A stretch of 56,517 bases of DNA from Klebsiella pneumoniae (lineage in GTDB: Bacteria > Pseudomonadota > Gammaproteobacteria > Pseudomonadales > Pseudohongiellaceae), in contig CAMCRC010000008.1 of assembly GCA_945877175.1 (NCBI GenBank), positions 1 to 56,517 of the forward strand, read 5' to 3'. This document shows positions 1 through 7,652 of the stretch, piece after piece. The notes below the pieces were generated by a model. It did not search any database, was not told where the DNA came from, and saw only the letters and a list, made by a program, of their open reading frames with translations. The number at the start of each line of letters is the position of its first letter. The first letter of the stretch is position 1. Made by a program: the position numbers and the translations under genes.

Positions 1-42
1 CGCCGGCGCCCACCCTCTGACCCGCAAACACCACAGCAAATC

Positions 43-726
43 TCACAACCCCAATTGCTCCCGCAACTGCTTCATGCGCGCATGATTCTCCTCTCCACTC
101 AGCGGATGGGGCACCCGGGGAGGCAACGCGTCGGGTGCCGGAACATCGAGGGCCTCGCCGCGCAGCGCGCGCTGGCACAGCGCGAGATAGTGGTACTCGA
201 AAAGTGGAAACACTCTGTCTTCCGGCTCGCTGGCCAGCAGGAACCAGCCAGTGGCCTTGCCGGCCTGGTATATGGCCTCGTGGGACCATGCAAATGCCGA
301 CTTCGGCGACTCTGCGCGACAGGCTTCATAGTAGGCCTGCCTTGCATTGGGCAGACCGAACAGCGCCGGGCCTTCTTCGCAGGCCCTCACCACGACCGAC
401 ACCGTCGGCAGATAGTCGTGTGTTTTCACCACATGGCGCGCAGCCGCGACGATCTGCACGGGGCTGTAGGCATTCAGACATCCCAGCCAGTACTTCTTGG
501 CCAGTATGAGACGCTCGTCTGTGGCATAGGCTTTGTAGTACTGGTTGTGATAGGCAATCTCGAATTCGGCGAACAACTGATTGATGGCATCCACGTGATC
601 GGGGCCATCATGGTGTGCCGCAGTTTCCGCGCCGCGCTTACTCTGCCCAGCTTCTGTCTGTGAAGCGCTGGAAGGCTGCGCCAAGGACTTGCTGGTTTTT
701 TCCAGCAATGGATTGATCTTGTGCAT
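43..726 (-). CDS. Lambda P-like replication protein (putative helicase loader)
   Basis: Encodes about 227 residues. A GTG at 735 would add three residues; I prefer the ATG at 726. The central part (an aromatic-rich segment with FAEFEIAYHNQYYKAY, then AKKYWLGCLNAYSPVQIVAA and THDYLPTVSVVV) resembles the phage replication protein P family, whose members deliver the DnaB helicase to DNA. The first ~45 residues are polar and low-complexity, probably disordered. The gene starts inside the 3' end of the upstream DnaT-like gene (overlap about 90 nt, different frame), so translation is probably coupled. Inferred role: partner of the DnaT-like protein in loading DnaB at restart or initiation. The family assignment is from motif feel, not a search; no ATPase motif is visible, as expected for lambda P and unlike DnaC. 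Confidence 0.6.
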   Translation of the reverse strand: MHKINPLLEKTSKSLAQPSSASQTEAGQSKRGAETAAHHDGPDHVDAINQLFAEFEIAYHNQYYKAYATDERLILAKKYWLGCLNAYSPVQIVAAARHVVKTHDYLPTVSVVVRACEEGPALFGLPNARQAYYEACRAESPKSAFAWSHEAIYQAGKATGWFLLASEPEDRVFPLFEYHYLALCQRALRGEALDVPAPDALPPRVPHPLSGEENHARMKQLREQLGL

Positions 727-1798
727 CGATGACACTCATGTTCGACGACTCGCCGAGCCGTCTTGCCCACTGATATTTTATGAACTGCAAAAACCGGGTG
801 TTCCACGACGCATGCACCTGATTGGTATCACGCCAGTAAAGAACGAACTCTCTGACCTTCGCCCGCGCGAATTCTTCATCGATCTCGGCAAGGTGGAGAA
901 TGTCATAACACTCTGTACTGGGTTGCCAGTCATCGCCAATGCGCCGGGGCAAAGTGTCGTGCTCGATGGAGGACGAATACTTGCTCCATTGCCGGCGGAT
1001 ATGTTCGATGAAACGCGTATTCCAGGCACCATTGGTGGCGCCACGTTCGCGCCAGTAAAGCACGAATTCTGGAACGGCATCTTCAATGAATTGCGGATTG
1101 ATGCCTGAATTCTCGAGAATGACGAAAGCGTCGCTGCTCGGCCACCACTGCGGCGACATCTCGGTTTCCAGTTCGCTCATGCCACGGCGTGTCTGTTCCT
1201 GACGCCACTCACGCAGTACGAACTTGTAAAAGGCATTGCCCCAGGAGAACCGGGCCTGGCCCCGTTCCCGCCAATACATGACGAAGCCTGGCACCAGCTG
1301 GCGCACGAAGTCTTCCGGAATGTTCTGCTGGCGGCACTGCCGAATCCAGTCCTCGCCCGGCTGCCAGCTGGCCGGCATGAAGGTAGCGCCCTGAGCTTCG
1401 GTAGCGACACCTGCAGGCGCCGCTGTAGAGGCAGGTGCTGCCGGACTGCGGGCAGCGTTGATCTTGCGTGTTGCTGGCACCGGGGCGGCGGGTCGTGCCT
1501 GGTTGATGGCGAAACAGAGTGTCTCGCGGTTGCCGGTTTCGGCGTCGATCAGAATCAGTCCGAGATCCTGCAGGCTCTTCTGCACACGCTTGATGTCAAT
1601 GAGAGCCCAGAATGGCAGTGCCTTCATCAAATCCATCTGACTGAGCTCCAACCAGGCGAAGCGGTCCTTCTCACGCAGTGGCCGGTGTGCCATCAGTTCG
1701 CTGAAAACGTGCAGCATGACGGCCTCTTCCAGGCCGATGGTGGCGGCCAGGGTGGGGGAGATCACCAGAGGGCGTTCGGGTACCAGCGACGACTGCAT
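638..1798 (-). CDS. Protein with winged-helix-like N-terminus and three tandem DnaT-like ssDNA-binding repeats
   Basis: 386 residues. Residues 1-100 look like a compact helical/winged-helix domain; 101-140 are an Ala/Pro-rich linker. Then come three copies of one ~60-residue unit at about 141-200, 215-272 and 288-346. Each has a W at its start, an acidic middle and the hallmark F-V-[ML]-Y-W-R-[ED] followed by S/A-W-[GN]-[NT]-x-F and a basic, Trp-containing end. This is the C-terminal ssDNA-binding domain of DnaT-type primosome proteins, normally present once. DnaT works in PriA-dependent replication restart, handing ssDNA to the helicase loader. The start ATG at 1798 follows an AGCAGG-like ribosome site. 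It lies 12 nt after the DUF748 gene and overlaps the lambda P-like gene, suggesting one transcript. Tandem triplication is the odd feature. Confidence 0.7.
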   Translation of the reverse strand: MQSSLVPERPLVISPTLAATIGLEEAVMLHVFSELMAHRPLREKDRFAWLELSQMDLMKALPFWALIDIKRVQKSLQDLGLILIDAETGNRETLCFAINQARPAAPVPATRKINAARSPAAPASTAAPAGVATEAQGATFMPASWQPGEDWIRQCRQQNIPEDFVRQLVPGFVMYWRERGQARFSWGNAFYKFVLREWRQEQTRRGMSELETEMSPQWWPSSDAFVILENSGINPQFIEDAVPEFVLYWRERGATNGAWNTRFIEHIRRQWSKYSSSIEHDTLPRRIGDDWQPSTECYDILHLAEIDEEFARAKVREFVLYWRDTNQVHASWNTRFLQFIKYQWARRLGESSNMSVIDAQDQSIAGKNQQVLGAAFQRFTDRSWAE

Positions 1799-1810
1799 GA
1801 CAGACCTGCT

Positions 1811-4800
1811 TCAAGGAAGGAACGGCAATGCTAACACAGCGTCGGCGCCCGTGGCTCTCCCGAAGCGGCCACCATTGCCGCTCACGCTCAGGCACGGTCC
1901 AGCTTGTACGCTTCTTGAAGGGCGCGCCGGCGTGCTTCGATGCCATGCCTCAGCGTCCAGTGCCAATGCGAGTGGAATCCAGCCATCTTCCACCTCTGCA
2001 ACAACCTGCACGTCTCCCGCGTTCAAGCGCGTTCCCAGGGCGGGATCACTCAGTGCCAGCTCAACCGCAATCGCCTGAATGCGCTCATTGGCGAGGGCCA
2101 CCAGATCAGACTCCGTGACAGGCTCCACTGGAAGCAGCGCGCGGCGCAGCGCCTCGGTGTAGGCCAATTCATCGAGTGCCGCAGGGGCATTGTCCGCTTC
2201 GGCCAAGGTATGTTCCGACTGCAAGGCGGCGAGGGCCTCGTCTACAGTCGCTTCCGCGACGAAGCGCAAATCGGCGGCTCGGTAGAAGCCCTCAAGCACA
2301 CTGCGGCGAGTCGGCGCAGGCGACGCGTCCGCGCCCTCGACTGCAGGCCTCGGGGCAAGGGCTGCATCCACGCGACGATCCAGAAACTGCTCCTGCAGCA
2401 TGCGTGTGTCTTCAGACGGGTGATAGCCCCCGCTGAGACTCAACAGCAGCTGCGGCCTTTCGGTCAGCGCTCTGGCCAGCGTGAGCAGTTTCTCGCGCTC
2501 GGGGGGAGCAAGGTCGGCACGCCCGGGCAGGAATGCGATTACCCCGATGTCCGCATCCTGCGCACCGCCGACCAGATTCGCCAGAAAGCGGAACGGCGCT
2601 GTGACAACATTGCGGATGATGTTGGACAGTGCAGTGCGGATGATACCCCCGTAACTGAACTGGGGATTGCCAAGGTCGCCCGTGACGGGCACTTCCAGGT
2701 CGATGACGCAGTTGCGGTCCTTGAGCAATGCCACCGCCAGACCGAGAGGCAGGTCGAGAGCGTCCGGATGTGGCACTTCGTCGCCAAGCACCAGGTCGCG
2801 CAGGCGCAACGCGTTGTCGCCGCTCAGCTGGTTGTCGGCAATCTCATAGGCCAGGTCCACATCCATGGCGCCATCATCGATGCGGCGTCCCGCAAACTTG
2901 ATGACATAGGGAGACAAGGTCGGAATGTCGAGATTGCGGAACTGCAGTGCAATCTCGGTCAGCTCATTGAACGCAAGAGGCCGCAGCCGTCCTTCGATGC
3001 TGGCCAGTCCGAATTCGCCTACCTGCCCTTCCAGTCGAACCCGGGCCGGTTCCGTGGAGCGTGTCGAAATGGCGGAAATCTCTCCGTTCAGGTGGGTCAT
3101 CAGCACGGCGAACGGCAGAGGCAGAGAGCGGTCAGAGAAATCGGCGCTGGCATTGTCGATGCGGATACGTTCGATCTGCAGGGCTGGCAAAGGCTCTGCG
3201 GGCGCATTGGCTGCCGCTTCCCCGGGCGCTGCCGTATCGGCGTCCGCAACGGGACCCGCCACCAGAATGCTGCCCAGGTTCGTGCTGCCGTCAGCCGCAA
3301 TCTCGATTCGGGCATAGGGCTCGCTCACTCGCAGATCGCCGATTGTCAGGCGCGTCTCGTCCGCCATATCCAGCGCAAGGGCAGAAACATCCAGTGCCCC
3401 CACCCGGAACAGGGACTCGCCTTGCAGTGTGTCGCGGATGAGCAGTGCCTCCACGCCGACGGACCCCTCGTAGCGCAGGCGTCCCGGACCACTGAGCAGA
3501 TTGCCTTCCAGTCCCACCCGGCCCTCTTCCAGCGCGATATTGGCCAGCCCTTCAATGTAGGGCTGCACAACGGGCAGTGCCAGTGCTTCTACAAGCAGTT
3601 CCAGCGACGCGTCCAATTGCGGCAGCACGGTGACCTCGCCACTGGCGCGCAATGTGCCCCCGCTGCTGACATTCACAACCGTTTCCACAGTGAAGGGCAC
3701 GCCGGGCTGATTCACCAGATTGCTGAGGCGGGCCTCAATCCCCAGCCCCACAACGACATCCTGAACGGGCACGCGGTCAGTCAACCCTACCTGCCAGCTG
3801 TCCAGCACCAGTTCGTCGAGGCGCAGAGACCAAGGGGCTGCCACAGGCGGCACAGCACCCTGTCCGACCGGGCCCTGGTCGGCTGTGTTTGCGGCGGGGA
3901 ACAGTTGCAGCACATTGACACCACCGTCCTCAAAGCGCTCAGGACGCAGATCGAAACCGCCAAGACGCAGGGATTGCACCCCCGCGCTCCTATCACCGAG
4001 GTCGAAGGAACCTCCGCTCAATGCAATCTCCGGCATACGGGCCAGCAGTGCGCCGCTGTGCCTCTCGTGGATATCGAGATCACTGAGATTCAGCTGCAAT
4101 CCATCGACAGCAAGCTGGGCGCCGCCGTCATCGGCCAGCGCAAAGGTATAGTTGAACTGTGACTCCAGCCAGCCTCCGGCGAGGCGCACCGGCAATTGTT
4201 CGCGCAGATACTCGTAGACCAGCGCCGGGTAAGGACCGCGCAATTGAACTTCACCCTGCGAGCGCAGCGGGGCAAGGGAAAGCGAGCCACGCCAGTCCAC
4301 GCGGGAACCGTTGCCCATGGTAAGACTGAGCGTCTGCCCGGCAGGAGACTCTGGCAGGGTGCTGAGATTCTCGACCTGAAAGTCCAGGGCGTCGATCAAG
4401 GCAATGTAGGGAACCGTGGGCACATTGTCAGTCAGTCCGAGGCTGGCGCCCTGCACCCTCAGGTCCGCGATCAGCACCCTTGGCAGGACGGAGTCTGGCA
4501 CACCTTCAACCGCTGACTGCGGCACTGCCGGCGCGGCACCGGCGCTCCAGCGCTGCGCCAGCCGGCTCAGATTGTTGTCAACGTTGTTGTAGCGGCGCAT
4601 GGAAAAGTGCAGGCCGTCCACGTGCACTTCGCGGAAACTGAAAGCGCTTTGCACAAGGCTGTCGGCCTGCAGGTTGATGAAGGCGCGTTCCAGCGACAGG
4701 ACGCGCCAGCCATCGGCATCAATCATGTCCAGGCGTTCGACGGTGAGCTGCAGGGCAAAGGGATTGAAGGAGATGTCATCTACCTTGAACTGCACGCCAA

Positions 4801-4939
4801 GACGATCCTGCAGCAAGACGGCAATCTGACGCTCGGCCAGCCAGGGCAGAAGCAGAAACCCGGCGGCTGTGTATATGGCTGCAAGCGCAATGAACCAGCG
4901 CAGGGAGCGCAGTGCAATCCGTGTCGATCGCGCAAACAT
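1811..4939 (-). CDS. DUF748 / AsmA-like envelope protein
   Basis: About 1042 residues from the ATG at 4939 (AAAGGCGGGCAG just upstream). An N-terminal membrane anchor (LRWFIALAAIYTAAGFLLLPWL) is followed by a long beta-rich, low-cysteine body typical of AsmA/DUF748 proteins, which span or act in the periplasm and are linked to lipid transport between membranes. The C-terminal part has the DUF748 hallmark FLPGRADLAPPEREKLLTLA, an OmpA-like segment. The reading frame stays open upstream to a GTG at 5143, but that extension encodes a fragment of another enzyme (see separate entry) and lies in front of the signal anchor, so I exclude it. The downstream gene (DnaT-like) begins 12 nt after the stop. 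Confidence 0.75.
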   Translation of the reverse strand: MFARSTRIALRSLRWFIALAAIYTAAGFLLLPWLAERQIAVLLQDRLGVQFKVDDISFNPFALQLTVERLDMIDADGWRVLSLERAFINLQADSLVQSAFSFREVHVDGLHFSMRRYNNVDNNLSRLAQRWSAGAAPAVPQSAVEGVPDSVLPRVLIADLRVQGASLGLTDNVPTVPYIALIDALDFQVENLSTLPESPAGQTLSLTMGNGSRVDWRGSLSLAPLRSQGEVQLRGPYPALVYEYLREQLPVRLAGGWLESQFNYTFALADDGGAQLAVDGLQLNLSDLDIHERHSGALLARMPEIALSGGSFDLGDRSAGVQSLRLGGFDLRPERFEDGGVNVLQLFPAANTADQGPVGQGAVPPVAAPWSLRLDELVLDSWQVGLTDRVPVQDVVVGLGIEARLSNLVNQPGVPFTVETVVNVSSGGTLRASGEVTVLPQLDASLELLVEALALPVVQPYIEGLANIALEEGRVGLEGNLLSGPGRLRYEGSVGVEALLIRDTLQGESLFRVGALDVSALALDMADETRLTIGDLRVSEPYARIEIAADGSTNLGSILVAGPVADADTAAPGEAAANAPAEPLPALQIERIRIDNASADFSDRSLPLPFAVLMTHLNGEISAISTRSTEPARVRLEGQVGEFGLASIEGRLRPLAFNELTEIALQFRNLDIPTLSPYVIKFAGRRIDDGAMDVDLAYEIADNQLSGDNALRLRDLVLGDEVPHPDALDLPLGLAVALLKDRNCVIDLEVPVTGDLGNPQFSYGGIIRTALSNIIRNVVTAPFRFLANLVGGAQDADIGVIAFLPGRADLAPPEREKLLTLARALTERPQLLLSLSGGYHPSEDTRMLQEQFLDRRVDAALAPRPAVEGADASPAPTRRSVLEGFYRAADLRFVAEATVDEALAALQSEHTLAEADNAPAALDELAYTEALRRALLPVEPVTESDLVALANERIQAIAVELALSDPALGTRLNAGDVQVVAEVEDGWIPLALALDAEAWHRSTPARPSRSVQAGPCLSVSGNGGRFGRATGADAVLALPFLP

Positions 4940-4972
4940 GTTCTGCCCGCCTTTCGTCTGTCTTGTCGCCCT

Positions 4973-5119
4973 GATGTAATTGCCCATGACACGCCAGGCC
5001 GGGGCTCCTGCCGCCACCTTCATGGCAGCGCTGATGGATTCGACCGTGACATCGCAGTCCAGTTCCACAGTCAGGTCGACGAGGCTGTCACCGGGCACGG
5101 GCACGCGCAAGGACCTTCC
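4973..5119 (-). pseudogene. Relic of glyceraldehyde-3-phosphate dehydrogenase (C-terminal catalytic domain fragment)
   Basis: In the frame that runs into the DUF748 gene, about 49 codons read GRSLRVPVPGDSLVDLTVEL, then DCDVTVESISAAMKVAAG, then WRVMGNYI. This follows the conserved GAPDH catalytic-domain stretch (the R-V-P-x-x-x-x-S-V-V-D-L-T-x-x-L element, the helix D-V-T-x-E-x-I-x-A-A-x-K-x-A-A, then V-x-x-Y). Nothing of GAPDH is left on either side: upstream is the terminator of the quinoprotein gene, downstream the DUF748 start. Seen directly: the match and the truncation. Inferred: a gapA-like gene was deleted here, leaving the fragment as leader sequence. It could still be translated if the GTG at 5143 is used. 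Confidence 0.7.
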
Positions 5120-5149
5120 ATGGCGTGCGGCATCAGTGTACACCCGGGA

Positions 5150-5190
5150 CCAAAAAAAAAAGCCCGGGCTCTCTCGAGTCCGGGCTTTCT
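5150..5190 (-). terminator. Rho-independent terminator after quinoprotein 1
   Basis: A perfect GC-rich hairpin (AAAGCCCGG...CCCGGGCTTT on the minus strand) runs straight into a run of ten or so T's. It lies 22 nt beyond the stop codon of the first PQQ dehydrogenase and just before the GAPDH relic. Confidence 0.9.
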
Positions 5191-5211
5191 CATTTCTGCA
5201 AGGTGACGCGC

Positions 5212-7272
5212 TTAGTGGGCAGCGGCGCCAGAGCTCACCGGGCCGTGCAGAGACACGGCTGTCAGCGTGGAGCCAGTCTGCAGCACGATGTACTGCTCGC
5301 CCTTGTGCACGTAGGTCATCATGCCGTAACGGCTGTTGCCGGAAACCGCCACTTTGCCCAGCTGCTCGCCTGTCATCTTGTCCACCGCGAACAGTGCCGG
5401 AGTACCATCACTGGACTGTGAGGCATAGATCAGCATGTTCTTGGTGACAGTCATCGGCGCGTGTGCGCCAGTGCCTGTGTTGCCGACATCAATGCCTGCC
5501 AGTGCAGGGTTGTTCTTGATGCGGTCGGGGGTTTCGCCAACCGGAATCATCCACAGATGCTCGCCGGTGTTCAGGTCGATCGCTGTAATGCGGCTGTAGG
5601 GTGGCTTGAACAATGGCAGACCTTCGGGGCCGCGCGGGCCACCAGCGCCAGTGCCAACGGCGTACTGAGCGACCGTTGTGCCCGTGGTGGTTGTGCCGTT
5701 GTCAGTCATGTAGCGCAGATCCGCTTCTTCGCCTGGCACCAGCTGACGCGTGGTGCAGCCGCTCAGGGACGTTACGTACAGAATGCCTGTCTCGGGGTCC
5801 CCTGCAGCCGGGCCGCTGATGTTCACGCCACCGACGTCACCCGGGCACCACAGTGCGCCGCGCTTGCCAATGTCATTGTCACGGTGAAGAGGAGGTGTGA
5901 ACAACGGGCCGACTTCCCACTCAGCCAGGATATCGAGAGCCTGCTGACGCAGTTCCGGCGTGAAGTCGATCAGGTCGTCTTCGACCAGGCCCTGCCGATC
6001 ATACGGTGCCGGCTTGGTGGGGAAAGGCTGAGTCGCAGAGAGTTGCTCGCCCGGAATCATGGACTGCGGCACGGGACGCTCTTCGATTGGCCACAGCGGC
6101 TCACCGGTTTCACGGTTGAACACGTAAGTGAACGCCTGCTTGGTGACCTGCGCCACGGCGGGGATGGTCTGACCGTTCTGAGTCACGTCCAGCAGCACGG
6201 GGGCAGTGGGGGTGTCATAGTTCCAGATGTCGTGGTGCACCATCTGGAAGTGCCACTTGCGCTCGCCCGTCTTGACGTCCAGCGCAATCAGACTGGTGCC
6301 GAAGAGGTTGTCGCCCGGACGGAAGCCACCGTAGAAGTCCACGGTTGCGCCGTTGGTCGGGATGTACACCAGACCGAGTTCCGCGTCCGCAGACATTGGC
6401 GCCCAGGAAGATATGTCACCTGTGTACTGCCAGGCGTCGTTTTCCCAGGTCTCATGACCGAATTCGCCCGGCTGCGGAATGACATTGAACTTCCAGAGGA
6501 AGGCTCCTGTCTTCGCGTCATAGGCCAGAATGTCGCCAGGCACGTTCTCGATGCGGGACTGGTTGTAACCTTGTTCGGCAGAGTTGCCGACTACCACAAC
6601 ATCGTTGACCACGATGGGCGGTGAAGAGGTCGTGATATAGCCCACTTCCTTGGGAATGCCGTAGAAGGGGTCGAATTCATGACCAAGGTCGGCCAGCATG
6701 TCGACGATGCCGTGCTCAGGGAAACCTTCCACCGGCACCTGCTTGCCGAAACCTTCCAGCGGAGCGCCCGTGTCTGCATCCAGTGCCACCAGGAAGAAGG
6801 CCGGGGTGCTGATGTAGATCACGCCTTTGCCGTCAATCTCGGTGTACGCCACGCCCTTGCCGTAGTCGGCGCGCATGGAGTACTCGTAGCGGAACGTGTT
6901 CGGCTCGCGGTAGGACCAGATGGTTTCGCCAGTCTCTGGATCAAGCGCCACGACGTGACGACGCGGACCGGCAACGGTGTAAAGCTTGCCATTGATGTAG
7001 CTGGGGGTAGCGCGGCCGCTGGACGCCTGATAACTGGCGCCATCCCATATCCATGCTTCCTTGAGTTCACCGAAGTTCTCGGGCGTGATGTTGGCTGCGG
7101 GAGAATAGCGTGCGTGGTCAGCATCGCCGCCCAGGTGTCGCCACTCGACGGTGTCCTGTGCGGTGGCCGCAGCAGAGGCTGTCAGCAGCAGGCCGAATGG
7201 CAAGGCCCGCAGCAACGCTCTTGACAGCGATCGCCAGCCCTTGGCTGCTGGCGTGAAACGCGATTTTGTCAT
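5212..7272 (-). CDS. Secreted PQQ-dependent dehydrogenase, tandem paralogue 1
   Basis: 686 residues from the ATG at 7272 (GAGG eight nt upstream; the ATG at 7278 is only two nt from it). A Sec signal peptide ([17 protein letters not shown]) precedes an eight-bladed quinoprotein propeller. Repeated blade motifs such as [26 protein letters not shown] and [13 protein letters not shown] are visible. The [10 protein letters not shown] motif and VTKQ correspond to the glucose-dehydrogenase-like active-site segments, but the catalytic Asp position holds Asn351. No C-x-x-C-H motif, so no bound haem; electrons must leave to quinone or a separate cytochrome. Substrate unknown, probably a sugar, polyol or alcohol. 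Most divergent of the four paralogues. Own promoter and terminator. Confidence 0.85.
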   Translation of the reverse strand: MTKSRFTPAAKGWRSLSRALLRALPFGLLLTASAAATAQDTVEWRHLGGDADHARYSPAANITPENFGELKEAWIWDGASYQASSGRATPSYINGKLYTVAGPRRHVVALDPETGETIWSYREPNTFRYEYSMRADYGKGVAYTEIDGKGVIYISTPAFFLVALDADTGAPLEGFGKQVPVEGFPEHGIVDMLADLGHEFDPFYGIPKEVGYITTSSPPIVVNDVVVVGNSAEQGYNQSRIENVPGDILAYDAKTGAFLWKFNVIPQPGEFGHETWENDAWQYTGDISSWAPMSADAELGLVYIPTNGATVDFYGGFRPGDNLFGTSLIALDVKTGERKWHFQMVHHDIWNYDTPTAPVLLDVTQNGQTIPAVAQVTKQAFTYVFNRETGEPLWPIEERPVPQSMIPGEQLSATQPFPTKPAPYDRQGLVEDDLIDFTPELRQQALDILAEWEVGPLFTPPLHRDNDIGKRGALWCPGDVGGVNISGPAAGDPETGILYVTSLSGCTTRQLVPGEEADLRYMTDNGTTTTGTTVAQYAVGTGAGGPRGPEGLPLFKPPYSRITAIDLNTGEHLWMIPVGETPDRIKNNPALAGIDVGNTGTGAHAPMTVTKNMLIYASQSSDGTPALFAVDKMTGEQLGKVAVSGNSRYGMMTYVHKGEQYIVLQTGSTLTAVSLHGPVSSGAAAH

Positions 7273-7345
7273 TGTCATTTCCTCGATTGGTAGATTTCAA
7301 ACTTTGCAAAACACAAATGAACTATGGTGACTGAAAAGAGCACGC

Positions 7346-7374
7346 AGAATACCCCAGCATCCTGAGCAAGTCCA
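7346..7374 (-). promoter_or_regulatory. Promoter of quinoprotein 1, conserved box type
   Basis: On the minus strand TGGACT, a 17-nt spacer and TATTCT, 73 nt before the start codon. The same two boxes at the same spacing precede the other three tandem paralogues; the spacer end CTGGGG is shared with the promoter of quinoprotein 2. It reads as a sigma-70-like promoter (4/6 matches in each box). Confidence 0.6.
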
Positions 7375-7564
7375 TGCGCTCCAGCTGGGCTGCAAGCCAC
7401 GAATGCCGCGCCTTGCGGGCCATCAGGACGGCATTGGGGCTGCCACTCAAGACCGGCAAATCGAGCGGAGTGATTCGCTTTTGTGACACTCTTTTGCAAA
7501 CAAACTTTCGTTTCTGCAAACACATGCGGACTGCCATGATTCGGCACATTGCAATGGCAGCTTC
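7375..7564. other. Gene-free stretch with a TGCAAAC-flanked palindrome
   Basis: No credible gene lies in the 380 nt between quinoproteins 1 and 2. Upstream of the promoter there is a symmetric arrangement at 7495-7521: TGCAAAC, then AAAC-TTTC-GTTT, then TGCAAAC. It sits about 120 nt upstream of the -35 box and could be a regulator site; it is not repeated in front of the other paralogues as far as I can see. Confidence 0.35.
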
Positions 7565-7610
7565 AAAAAAGCAGAGGCCGGAGCGCTTGCGCACTCCGGC
7601 CTCTGGTTTT
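7565..7610 (-). terminator. Rho-independent terminator after quinoprotein 2
   Basis: An 11-bp perfect stem (AGAGGCCGGAG / CTCCGGCCTCT) followed on the minus strand by GCTTTTTT. It begins about 43 nt past the stop of the second PQQ dehydrogenase. Confidence 0.9.
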
Positions 7611-7652
7611 GCCAGCCTCCGCGAAGCGGAGGTCAGCGGTCATGCTCAACGA

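Noticed and set aside
1940-4162. 740-codon open frame opposite the DUF748 gene
   Set aside because: No signal, domain or ribosome site; it is the mirror of a high-G+C gene. The minus-strand gene has membrane anchor and DUF748 motifs.
4939-5143. GTG at 5143 as the start of the DUF748 gene
   Set aside because: The extension encodes GAPDH-like sequence ahead of the membrane anchor and has no ribosome site, while the ATG at 4939 does.
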